From: Sphaerolaimus hirsutus
Lineage: Eukaryota; Nematoda; Chromadorea; Monhysterida; Sphaerolaimidae
NCBI GenBank assembly: GCA_964036195.1
Contig: OZ038455.1
Coordinates: 29,128,323 to 29,192,322, forward strand
Length of the DNA: 64,000 nt
Direction of reading: 5' to 3'
The notes under the pieces were generated by a model. It did no database searches, had not been told where the DNA came from, and worked only from the letters and a program-made list of their open reading frames with translations. This document shows positions 34,612-44,769 of this stretch, one piece after another. The position numbers and the translations under genes are program-made. Position 1 is the stretch's first letter. Each line of letters begins with the position of its first letter.

Positions 34612-35609
34612 TAGGGCTTGAAACTCGATTTTTTCAAACTCGAGTTCGAGTCGCAACCCCAAAAATTTTCCGGTCAAGTCGGGCGAGTCAGTGAAAAGTC
34701 AAGTCGAGTCAGGCAAAAATCTCGAGTCTCGAGTCGAGTCGGATGCGTACGTTTTGGCATGACTCTTGGAGAAATTTCAGATTCTGCTTTCTCTACCAAT
34801 GTTTTCACACACACTTAATGAAGTTGAAATGCCAACAGTTCATTTTAATATCAAAATAAAGTGAACATTCAACTTACACTTTCACTTTCTTTATGTTGCC
34901 ACAAATAAAGTTGCAAAAATAAAATCAGCCTAGCAATGTAAATACAGCATCTCTTAATGATCTGGTTTTTATTATTAAAAACAATTTTTTTGTAGAAAAA
35001 CCATAGAAAAATACCATCTGTAAACCAGCTTGTAAATTACATGTAAAGCTAATGTCAGGCAATGATTCCTTTCCCTTGTCAGATACAAGTATTTTTTATA
35101 TACACAAAAGATGGGGGTACTTATCATACAAATCTGATCAGCTACAACCAGGGATTTATCCAGTATTTTTGAATGGGAGTGTTTGATTACCCTCCATAAT
35201 GGTGAATGCATGGTGGCGGCTCGCTTACCACACACACAAATGCCCATTTATAGGCACCACAACATGGCACCATTGGCAATAAGAAAGATAATTGTACATT
35301 GAGTTTTAACATCATTCAATACATATGCCAACTTGCAAGCCAATAAATGATATCTTGCATCTAGTGTGGAAATGCACACTTGTGTGCAAAAATTTTAAAA
35401 ATATGGCAAAAAGTTCATATCAAAATTGAATTTTTGGACATTATTCAATGGGAACCACAACTCAAAATTTGCCAACTTTTGAGTCGAGTCAGGCAAAAAC
35501 CTCGAGTCTCGAGTCAGGGACATATTTTTCCGGTTGAGTCAGGTGAGTCGAGTCGGTACCCAATTTTACCCTCGAGTCACGAGTCGAGTCGAGTCGAGTT
35601 CGAGCCCTA
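34612..35609. mobile_element. hAT-like element, family hAT-D, copy 2, empty site known
   Basis: The ends TAGGGCTTGAAACTCG and GTCGAGTTCGAGCCCTA are flanked by AATGGGAG and ATTGGGAG (7 of 8). Copy B reads CAGATGGGAGGCAG, a single site at 40051-40058. GAGTCGAGTC arrays lie at both ends. It is reversed in its middle part relative to 8347-9721. Confidence 0.92.
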
Positions 35610-35812
35610 ATTGGGAGGCTGCAATTCCACCACACTTTTGTTGCTTCCCATTCTGTTCTACCTTGCCCAATTTTGACACTGTTCAATTGTGTTGTGGTTC
35701 AGGAATAGGGACTACAACCCTAAAAAATACTCCAGTCCCAAAATATGGGGGCTCTATATAAATGCATGTATTCTACACGGCAAAATCAATTTGATGAATT
35801 AATCAATGAAAT

Positions 35813-36424
35813 TTAATGAATTAATAGTGAGGGTTATATCTTATGCATTTGTGATCGTATCATTTCGCGTTTATTTCATGGTACACACNNNNNNNNNNNN
35901 NNNNNNNNNNNNNNNNNNNNNNNNNNNNNNNNNNNNNNNNNNNNNNNNNNNNNNNNNNNNNNNNNNNNNNNNNNNNNNNNNNNNNNNNNNNNNNNNNNNN
36001 NNNNNNNNNNNNNNNNNNNNNNNNNNNNNNNNNNNNNNNNNNNNNNNNNNNNNNNNNNNNNNNNNNNNNNNNNNNNNNNNNNNNNNNNTCCACCAACTAC
36101 ATTTCATGATAATAAAAATGATTTGATCAGGTAACTCAAATGTGTTTCACACAGGTGTAAATTTTTTATGAGTTTACAAAATTTGCAGCAGTGCACGAGT
36201 GAACATGGACTAGGGATGGAAAAAACGTTGTTTTTCAATGACCGCGTTAAAAAACCAACATTTAAAAAGAGTGTTTTTTCAAATGGTTCCCAGATATAAT
36301 TATGAGTCAACATAGGTATACAGTGCCGGTTCCGCAAGTGGAAAAGTTAAGAGTAAAGAATTAAGAGCTGAGTAAAATGATAAATGATAAGTTAAGAGTA
36401 AAGTTAAAAGTTAAGAGTACCATA
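35813..36424. other. Spacer with assembly gap of 200 N (35889-36088)
   Basis: A run of exactly 200 N lies between the two duplicated segments. The flanking sequence (35813-35888, 36089-36300) shows no gene. Around 36310-36420, GTTCCGCAAG and GTTAAGAGTAAAG blocks resemble the compound repeat at 7835-8240. Confidence 0.9.
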
Positions 36425-37910
36425 GGCGGCGCAAGTGCTTGTACGCTTGTGAATGTCACAAGCGGAATTTTTGTGTCACAAGCAGAAATTTCAGTGTCAC
36501 ATTGTGACATTGACAAGCGTGTATTGTAAACACCTTCCCGGTCACGTCCGGCACCCATTTTTTGATTTTACTTCTTACATCCTGTCCCCAGTTCTAGGGC
36601 GCCCCAGAGGCTGAAACTTGGGGGAGATATTGGGGCAACCCCCCTCTACTTCGCATGAATTGGGGGGTCGCGGTGACCCCTCTCAGGGTGGGTCGCCCTA
36701 AGTGTTAACTTTTATTTGGCTTTTTTGGTGTCCCACAACAGGTCCGGCACCCGCTGATTTCCCAGCTGTGGGAGGGGTATAAACCTAAAATTTTGGGGTT
36801 GTGTTACTAACACCACCCCCCTACTATACACTATTCAATAATGTGAGATTAATGTGAAAAAAGTGTCCCAAAAATTTGCTTATTCTCTAAAAAACACCAC
36901 TCCCCAATAGATGGATGACAAAAATTCACTTTTTGGAATTTTTTATTTAGACACTTGAAGAGATGGTTTATTTACAATACTTTAAAGGGAAGGGTTTGAT
37001 GTTTTAAGTTATGTAAAGAACCATACCTCTAAAATGCCTGCATTGCAAAATTTACTTAGGGCGAACTTTATGACATCATAATGACATCATTGCAGGAACA
37101 AAAATTTCCAAAATTTACACTTTGAAATTCCCCCCAAGTTAATTTTGCAATGCATGCATTTTAGAGGTATGGTTCTTTACATAACTTTAAACATCAAACC
37201 GTTCTCTTTAAAGCATCGTAAACCAGCTCTTCAAGTGTCTAATAAAAAAGTTCCAAAAAGTGAATTTTTTGTCATCCGTCTATCGGGGAGTGGTGTTTTT
37301 TAGAGAAAAATAGAATTTTTTAGAAATTTTTCACATTTATCTCACATTATTGAATAGTGTATAGTAGGGGAGCGGTGTTGGTAACCCATCCCCAAAATTT
37401 TAGATTTATAGCCCTCCAGCAGCTCAGAAATCAGCGGGTGCCGGACCTGCTGTGGGACACCATAAAAGCCAAAAAAATTTGCATTTAGGGCGACCAACCC
37501 TGAGAGGGGTCGCCGCGACCCCCAAAATTGATGCGAAATAGAGGGGGGTTGCACCAATACGTCCCCCAAGTTTCAGCTTCTGGCGAGTCCTAGAACTGAA
37601 GATAGGGTGTCAATAGTAAGATCAAAAATAGGGTGCCGGACGTGACCGGTAAGGTGTTTACAAATGAGAGTGAAAGCTCAAAATTAGCTCAAAATCACTA
37701 AAATCAACTTTATTTTGCCAATTTTCACCTTTATAATCACAATATACATAGTTGTATACCTATTTTTAGCCAATTTTACCTATATTTACAGCGATTTTAA
37801 ATTTTTGGCTGGCTGCCAACTTCACATAAAAGCTCCAATAAAAAGTTGTCACAAGGTGAAATTTTGGCTAATGTGAAAATCACAAGCGCAAATTGGGACC
37901 TTGCGCCGCC
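36425..37910. repeat. Inverted-repeat element (GGCGGCGCAAG ends) hosting TA-2
   Basis: GGCGGCGCAAG at the left pairs with CTTGCGCCGCC at the right. The interior next to each end repeats GTCACAAGCG wording. The 1.1-kb palindrome at 36529-37658 sits inside. No duplication was recognised. Confidence 0.55.
36529..37658. mobile_element. Palindromic MITE, family TA-2, full-length copy
   Basis: 1130 bp between TA dinucleotides, ends AACACCTTCCCGGTCACGTC and GACGTGACCGGTAAGGTGTT. The arms of more than 500 bp can pair along their length, including GAGAGGGGTCGCCGCGACCC-type stretches and a central AAAGAACCATACCTCTAAAATG inverted pair. Confidence 0.85.
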
Positions 37911-38620
37911 GATGCTGGAAACAGAAAGGAAATTTTTTAGCTGAATTGGAGCAAAAAAACATCGGTGCTATTTACTTACCTGAAAACACCCTTGTATTCA
38001 TTTACAACAACAAATCACATTTATGAGACAATGGAATTATACAATTCCAAGAGAGCGGATTCACATACCTAGTGTCAATACATCTGGATCTAGGTACTGT
38101 CATACAGTGAGACTACATCTAACCACAAATAAAAGTTAAAATGACAAATTTAGTAACAGAAATTTTCAAATACAAAAGAATCCTCAGGGACATCTTGCCC
38201 TAACATTAACCCATGGACATCAACCGATATTGTATATCTACAAATTAGGTACCCAAAAAACTTTTTTAGTTTTCAAGATCTGAATTTTATTTTATCTCAA
38301 GATTTCAAGATTTTTGTTGGCAAATCCAATGAAACATGTTTGAGAAATTGTGAGATCTTGACATAAAATTAATATTTTGAGAACTACAGTAGCTATTTGG
38401 ATTATTTTTGAACATGATATAGATATCAGCCAGTAAAAGAGATTAGACCACACAAAGACTGAAAAAAAAACTTTTGATTTGCACATGAACTTACAGGATT
38501 TAAAAAGCATTACTAGAACATAAACAATGTGGTACTCAAGGAAACTAATTACAGCATCGAATTTATAAAAAAAAACAATAAAAACCTCACCGAAAAATTC
38601 CACCAATACAATGCCCATGA

Positions 38621-39749
38621 CTAAAATTTGCGCACATATACATTGCTTCCCTGTTTATCCATCATGTCACTACTTTCCACACTGTCTGGCACCTTGACAG
38701 CATACAATTGACAATTACTTCCATCAGTTTGGTTCAGATCCAGTGTAAAGCTGAGACATCCAGAATTCTTCAAACATTGAAATGCGCACTGCCTTGGATT
38801 GGTGTGGGGAAATGTTGCAATTGGTTGGATTGAGGTGCTGTTAATTGCCCTGTCTGCATGTATGAGGCTGTAGTAATTGCCTGGTCCAGCTGTGAGGGTA
38901 ATTAATGTTAATTTTGTTCATTTTGTAGTGTAGCTGTGCAATATAACTTTTGTCAGGGTGTAAATGATATAGTATGTTATGTTGATATTCAACCTATAGA
39001 GTATTTTGAAAAGTTAATAGGAATTTTGTCACACAATTTGATGGAGTTGTTCACTGGGGTTTTGTTTCAGACATAATGCATGAATGTACACATTGGATAA
39101 TATCATAAAACATTTACACTGAATTTAGTAATGCTGCTACTATGTACTCAAACCAGAGGTTTCCAATTTGGGGGGGGGGGTTGTGGTGAAGGGTAATACT
39201 CCAAATTGGCCTGCCGTCTACTCTATCTGGAGCGATTTATGATAACTTATACCCAAATTTTTGCTGAAAATCACTAATCTTCATTCCATTTTAAAATTTT
39301 TCACCTCCAAAATCACTTGTTCAAGTGTCTTACTGCCTATTTTCAGCTGTTTTCCTCCAGAGGAGTGATTAGCTATCTATACAAACTCCAGATGGTCAAC
39401 ATCCAGATGGTCAACATCTAGGATAACCCAAATACAAACAGTGAATATGGTAACCCACCTTTTGCGCAAAGGATGTTGCTCAATGTCTCAGAATTTTCGT
39501 TGAAAAATGTTGATGATGTTGCATTGAACATTCCACTGCGTTTCAACTGGAATGCACAGTGTTAGAATATAATAATAATTATGTTGCAGTAGGAAATCAT
39601 AAAAAATGGAGCTTCCATTTTGCTGAACTCACAGATGTGAGCTGGAAGGTTGATGGGTCATCTGGCTGCTTGAGACCATCTGTGTACAGCTGATCCTTAG
39701 AGGACACCTGAATGCCATATGAAATTGTGTAGAATGGGTTATGCATTGT
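38621..39749 (-). CDS. PAN-like module secreted protein, gene copy B (3' exons)
   Basis: Exons X1 (39633-39749), X2 (39459-39546) and X3 (38621-38889) have the same lengths, phases and splice dinucleotides as copy A. X1 follows TTTGCATCAG and ends at a GTGAGT donor; it includes ISYGIQVSSKDQLYTDGLKQ. X2 ends at GTGGGT and includes MFNATSSTFFNENSETLSN. X3 completes an Ala codon across the junction, carries RQCAFQCLKNSGCLSF and SNCQLYAV, and stops at TAG 38621-38623. Five of the seven base differences noted from copy A in X3 are synonymous, which argues for selection on the protein. The domain is PAN/Apple-like by cysteine spacing; ligand and role are unknown. The introns are short and free of large insertions, so this is the better candidate for a working gene. 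The 5' end is uncertain; a candidate first exon is listed at 40042-40092. Confidence 0.66.
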
Positions 39750-40041
39750 CTGATGCAAAGGCATTGTGAGTAAAAAAATTCAGTCACACCATTAACAGTG
39801 GATAAAATTTCATCTTATTTATGACAATTTTACTTTATTTTTGATAACTGCTATGCAGTACCATTGAATAACACCAAAGTACAGACCAAATGCAAAAAAA
39901 AATAATTTTTGCCTTTGCATGAATCAAGAATCAACACATCAAGAATTATGGCAAACAAATAGTCAAAATTTCAATTTCATTTTTTTTGCATCTTTTTGAG
40001 CTACAGAAACAGCACTTTTGAAGAATAGTTGAGACTTTCAC

Positions 40042-40092
40042 CAATATACAGATGGGAGGCAGAAATTCCACCACACTTTTGTTGCTTCCCAT
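40042..40092 (-). CDS. Candidate first exon of PAN-like gene copy B
   Basis: The minus strand reads ATGG in a strong start context (A at -3, G at +4), then 17 codons (MGSNKSVVEFLPPICIL) to a GTGAAAG donor in phase 0, compatible with X1. A TATTTATAG box lies about 100 bp upstream (40194-40202 on the plus strand as TATAAATA). The copy A counterpart is conserved but split by hAT-D. The hydrophobic core is weak for a signal peptide, so another upstream exon is possible. Confidence 0.3.
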
Positions 40093-40342
40093 GCTGTTCC
40101 ACCTTGCCCAATTTTGATGCTGTTCAATTATGTTGTAGGTCAGGAATGGGGCTAAAACCCTGAAAAAATACTTCAGTCCCAAAACAAGGGGGCTCTATAA
40201 ATACAATAATGCATGTATTTTACACGGCAAGATGAATTTGATGGATTAATCGATGAAATTGGAAAAAACTACAATTCATTCCAATGCAATTGTCAAAATT
40301 TTAATGCAATTTTAACAAAATGATTTCACAATGGTATGGGAT

Positions 40343-42065
40343 TAGTGATGGAATGGCGCCATGGCGCTGGCGCCCTTGAATGGCGCCAAAGGGCGTCAGC
40401 GCCATGGCGCCAATGGCGCTTGGCGCCCTTTTCTGTGGCGCCATCTGGCGCCTGGCGCCATTGTTTCAAATCGCGCCATGGCGCCCTTGGCGCTTGGCGC
40501 CATTTTCGCTGGCGCCATTATTTTGGATGGTGCCAAGAAATGGTGCCAAGATGCGGGGATGTACGGTTATTTTTTTCCTGTTCAACTGCCTTTTTCACCT
40601 GAATGGTATCTTTTAGGTGATATTTAACACATTCACATGTAATTTTTTGCTAGCACTGCAAGTTTTGGTTCATGTTGATTGTTTTATATTTACAACATGG
40701 ACTGAAAATCTTCAAATACGACTGACAATTGGAAAAACGTCGATATAAAATGATTTTTCCCAGCCCTTAGATCATTGATTACCTGCTTACAACGCACCGT
40801 ATTTCTTAAAAATACCCTCGGCTTCAGGGGTTTATTTTTTCAATGTTCGCTCATATCTGGGGGTACTTTGATGGGGTTTATGCGAGGAAACGCTGTAGGG
40901 GCGGTACGGTATAAATACATACTTATATACCATATTTGCTTGAATAATTCCCCTAGCGAATTGCTCTTTTGTCAGACCTTTTTGAGGGGAACTTTTCAAG
41001 GGGATGAATCCTTCAAGTACTTAAATACATTACGTCTGTACTTGAAGGATACACTAAAATACTTAAATACATTACGACAGTTATGCATCTCTGTTATGGT
41101 CGAATTTTTCGCCATCCGAACGTCTAAGTCTAAGTATGTATGTTACAAGCAATGAATAGTTGATGTCATAAAAGTTCTGGCGGAATAATAGACCCCCTTG
41201 AATAAGCCCCCTTGAATTAACCCACTCAAAATTTGCTCGAAATACAATATATTTTACTGTATTACATCGAAATACCCCCATGGGTATTCATGAGAAGACA
41301 AGTTTTGTAGCTAGTGTCGGCATCAGGGAAAGTGTATAGCGCGTAGCTCTTCCGTAAATGCTTCCGTGATGATTAGGGTGTCAACACAAACTTTTTGGCG
41401 GAAAACGGAAACGGAAACAGAAAAATTTTTGCACTTGCCGGAAAACGGAAACGGAAACGGAAAAAAATTTGCACTTGCCGGAAAACGGAAAACGGAAAAA
41501 TGAAAGGCCGGAAAACGGAAACGGAAACGGAAAAATTTACTGAAATTATGCCGGAAACGGAAAAAAATTTCTGAAATTTTGCCGGGTACGGAAAAAAATT
41601 TGCAGAAATTTATCCGGAAATAAAAAAATTTGCAGAAATCTTGCTAGAAATAGAAAAAAATCACATAATTGAGATTTTGCATGCATGTTTACCAGTTTGG
41701 CTGAAACAGAAAACAGAAAATTGAGCTGGAAAGTGAAAAAAAGTTGGCAAAACTGACAATTGAGCTGGAAAACGGAAAAAAGGCAGAAAAACTGAAAATT
41801 TAGCCGGAAAACGGAAAATGGGCCGGAAAAACGGAAACGGAAACGGAAAAAAAATTTAGCAGCCGGAAAACGGAAACGGAAACGGAAAAAAATTTGCCTG
41901 CGGAAAGCGGAAACGGAAAACGGAAAACGGAAAGTTGACACCCTAGTGATGATACACAGGCTATAACACTGAATTTTTGGTTGGCGCCATTTTGGCGCCC
42001 GGCGCCATTTTCTCTGGCGCCCTTTGGCGCCTGGCGCCATTTTTCCTGGCGCTTTTCGATCACTA
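40343..42065. mobile_element. hAT-like element, family hAT-A, copy 3, with nested elements
   Basis: The ends TAGTGATGGAATGGCGCC and GCGCTTTTCGATCACTA are flanked by TATGGGAT and TATGGGAA (7 of 8). GGCGCC arrays occupy 40343-40540 and 41975-42055. Between them lie two TA-1-like blocks (about 40797-40900 and 40930-41285) shared with the sibling copy at 49930-51823, and the hAT-B insertion at 41374-41945. CCCAGCCCTTAG at 40761 is the empty version of the hAT-F site in that sibling. Confidence 0.85.
41374..41945. mobile_element. hAT-like MITE, family hAT-B (GGAAAACGG arrays), copy 1
   Basis: TAGGGTGTCAA at the left and TTGACACCCTA at the right are flanked by a perfect duplication GTGATGAT (41366-41373, 41946-41953). 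Nearly the whole 572 bp is CCGGAAAACGGAAACGG and degraded versions of it, all on one strand. Confidence 0.92.
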
Positions 42066-42073
42066 TATGGGAA

Positions 42074-42392
42074 ACATTGCAGTTGAATCGTTTGTCAATT
42101 TTATCAATTTTTTATTTCATTTCATAAAATTTGTGCCGACAGATCGAACATTATATGGATTTATTTGCATTTTTCAGGCATGTCAGGCACACCTGCCTTT
42201 GTAATTAAATCTGCGCAAGGTAGTAGAAAACAGACTGACCCAATAAACATCCTCTTTCGCAGGGGAAAAATGTTTTGTTCTGAAGCCAACCCAGAGTTCC
42301 TGTGATATGTAAAAATATAGGTAACTTGAAAAACATGTCTTTCATTGCCATAATAAGTGCAGAAAGTTGCTGGTTCAAAGTGGTTATATGTA
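42074..42392. other. No gene seen
   Basis: Unique AT-rich sequence between two elements. Open frames are short and show no protein-like composition. Confidence 0.4.
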
Positions 42393-42952
42393 CTGGGTGC
42401 GGCAATTTAGACCAACGCTTTCGATTTTGAATAAGTTGACACTTGGGCGCCGGATGACAGTTAAATTTTAGGTGAACATTAACAACTAAATAGGAAAGCT
42501 TTCCACAAAATATGGCTGCGATCGCTTTACTAGTTCAAGAGTTTTTCAAGCAAATACCAATAATGGTCGCTTTACGACCGCCTTGCTTTAAACAAATTAC
42601 ACAAGCGTCTAGCGATTTCCTTATCGGTAAGGCGGATTGGTGGCGCGCGCGCCCGCATTTAGGCACACCAAAATAAAACGAGGAAAAAAACAGAAAAATA
42701 ACAATCCCAATCCCTATGCCGGTCCCGAAAAGTGTATCCCATTTGAACCCTATCACGAGGTGGTAGTAAGGTGACATTAATATTACCTATATATTTGCAT
42801 GAATAACTTGTGACAAGGTGACCCTATCGCCATATTTTGTGAAAAGCTTTCTTATTTAGTTGTTAATGTTCACCTAAATTTTGACTTTCATCCAGTGACC
42901 CAGTGTCAAGTTATTCAAAATCTCAAGCGTTGGTCTAAATTGCTGCACCCTG
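42393..42952. mobile_element. Inverted-repeat MITE with TA target, family TA-3 (CAGGGTGC ends)
   Basis: 560 bp between TA dinucleotides. The left CTGGGTGCGGCAATTTAGAC and the inverse of the right end, CAGGGTGCAGCAATTTAGAC, match for about 130 bp. Ends beginning CAGGGTG next to TA are typical of mariner-like elements. The centre contains a hAT-C right end (TTTGAACCCTA near 42742-42752). Confidence 0.75.
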
Positions 42953-42993
42953 TACTTCAATCATGAAAAGTTAATTTAATACTGGTGTTGAGA

Positions 42994-43123
42994 TCAAGAT
43001 CTGTGTCGTGAAACTCTTTCCTTTCGATCTGAATGTTTTATCCTGATTAGCCCATCTATGGTTGTATTTAAATTGTACTGATGCACATACTGGATAAATC
43101 CTTCACTGATACTAGACAAATCG
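42994..43123 (-). CDS. Exon-like sequence, unknown protein, ends in stop
   Basis: After a good acceptor (CACCTTTATTACCAG) the minus strand stays open in phase for 43 codons, with balanced composition (SISEGFIQYVHQYNLNTTID), to a TGA at 42994. It could be a terminal exon. No homology is recognised and no partner exon is proven. Confidence 0.25.
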
Positions 43124-43161
43124 CTGGTAATAAAGGTGAGTTGTAGAATCTTTCTCCAGAT

Positions 43162-44160
43162 CAGGGTTAGTTTATAAAAATTCATTTTAGTAAAATTGTA
43201 TAAAAATTGTATAAATTTTTTATTTATTTTATTCTTGTTTCATTTTATTTTATTTTATTCCCAAAAGTCATTAATAAAATAAAATGACACATTTTACAAA
43301 AATTTAACAAAAATTGTACAAAAAATTTACAAAAAATCATAATCATGCATGCAAGGGCAGAAAAATGTTATAATTAAACCTATACATGAAAAACCTGTGA
43401 CAAATTTGTCCCTTACTTTTCAAAAGTTGCATGCAGTATGTATTGTTAGCTAGCTGCAAGTGCAAAGTTACAATTATTGATAAGGAGTGGTTTGCATTTT
43501 CAGTAGAAGGACTAGTGGAGTGTGCTGGGCACATTTGTAAAATGTAATGCAATTTGTCAATTGTCATGACAAATGTAAAGTAAAGTGTCAATTGTCATGC
43601 AAAATGTCAAGTGTCATGTCAAATTTCAAGCAAAGTGGCAATTGTCATGACAAATGTCATGCAAAGTGTAAATTGTGTATCCAAATCTTGTGTTTTTTAT
43701 CCATAGTATGTTTTATATCCAAATCTTGCTTTTGTATCCAAATGTTCACATAAGATTTGGATTCAACAACAACATAATTTGGATACAAAACATAAGATTT
43801 AGATATAAAACATCTGCTTGGACACAATTTGCTTGACAATTGATATTTTATTTTTTACATGTCATGCCACTTTACCTTACATTTGTCATGACAATTGACA
43901 CTTTGCATGACATTTTACATGACATTTGACACTTTACACTTAGGACTGCTCCCACATCCATGAATAAACAGGAAGAAACTCAAGCAACGAGATAAAATTT
44001 TACAAAAAATATGAATTTTTATACAATTTTACAAAAAATTTACAAAAATTTGAATTTTTATACAATTTTTATTTTTATTCTTAAATTTTCCATTTTATTT
44101 TATTCTTGAATATCCCATTTTTTATTTTTCTATTTTTTTTCTGAAATTTTGCCAACCCTG
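43162..44160. mobile_element. hAT-like MITE, family hAT-J (AAAATTTTAC), with TGTCA-family nest
   Basis: CAGGGTTAG at the left and CCAACCCTG at the right are flanked by a perfect 8-bp duplication CTCCAGAT (43154-43161, 44161-44168). ATTTTACAAAAAATT and TTTTATTTTATTC blocks recur in both arms. The centre (about 43520-43950) is a TGTCA-family element with GTCATGACAAATGT and ATCCAAATCTT motifs, also seen in legumain intron 3. Confidence 0.88.
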
Positions 44161-44221
44161 CTCCAGATGTATAATTAGTAAAAAAGTTGTGTACCTCAAA
44201 TTTTTTATAACTGTGTAAAAC

Positions 44222-44403
44222 TCATGTAATATCGGTGCAACCAACTTTTCCTGAGAACCTGGCAGCAATATTTTGAATGACCTCACTTCCAATTACATGC
44301 GCCAGTGTTGCATTGTCCTGTGCATTTGTTGAAATTCCAGAATTATGTTTGATCAAAACAATTGATGTTTGATAAACATGTTTTGGCCATGTAGATTTCA
44401 TAG
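44222..44403 (-). CDS. Exon-like sequence, unknown protein
   Basis: The minus strand has an acceptor (AAAACATTTACCTAG at its 5' side) and then about 60 open codons from ATG 44399-44401 to TGA 44222-44224, with protein-like composition (SGISTNAQDNATLAHVIGSE, ARFSGKVGCTDIT). It could be a 3'-terminal exon, perhaps of a gene disrupted by the elements on either side. No family was recognised. Confidence 0.3.
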
Positions 44404-44769
44404 CTAGGTAAATGTTTTATTCCTCAATTTTTGTGATCTTTCCACCAAAAAAACTAGGGGTTGTTCCATCAGAAATGTAAAACTTAAGTTTCTGCTATGT
44501 ATCTACCAGGGAGACTGAAGATTCACATTTGAAGGCACCCAAGTTACCAAACCTGTTCACATCGATCCCATGCACCATCCCATTTAAACTGATCAGATCC
44601 ATTACCCGGTGAATAAATGCACCTGGTTCCAATCATATGACCACTGAGCAGATTCGAACATTCACTGCTCACTGGCTGCAGCAGGTCTGTTCAGTTCAAA
44701 GACAAAATATGACAAAGTAGAGGTAAAGAAGTTGATTAAAAGTAAATACCTTACCAACTAAAATATCAT

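Larger units (their letters stand above)
26695..35812. repeat. Segmental duplication, copy A (insertion-laden)
   Basis: It aligns in direct orientation with 37916-40260. Shared anchors include GGTACTCAAGGAAACTAATT, CATCTGGATCTAGGTA and TTCCACCACACTTTTGTTGC. Copy A is about 9.1 kb because it carries at least seven transposon insertions that copy B lacks. The right end of homology lies just before the 200-N gap. Confidence 0.88.
37916..40260. repeat. Segmental duplication, copy B (compact, empty sites)
   Basis: The direct counterpart of 26695-35812. It lacks every large insertion found in copy A and so shows the pre-insertion sequence at TA-2 (38040), TA-1 (38444, 38944, 39378), hAT-E (39561) and hAT-D (40051). 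It starts right after the element ending at 37910. Confidence 0.9.

Noticed and set aside
35806..36126. Open frames running through N
   Set aside because: Artefact of translating the assembly gap.
39946..40182. A 78-codon minus-strand frame in duplication copy B
   Set aside because: The copy A counterpart has a one-base length change and stops in this frame. Only the 17-codon candidate first exon within the region is conserved in frame.
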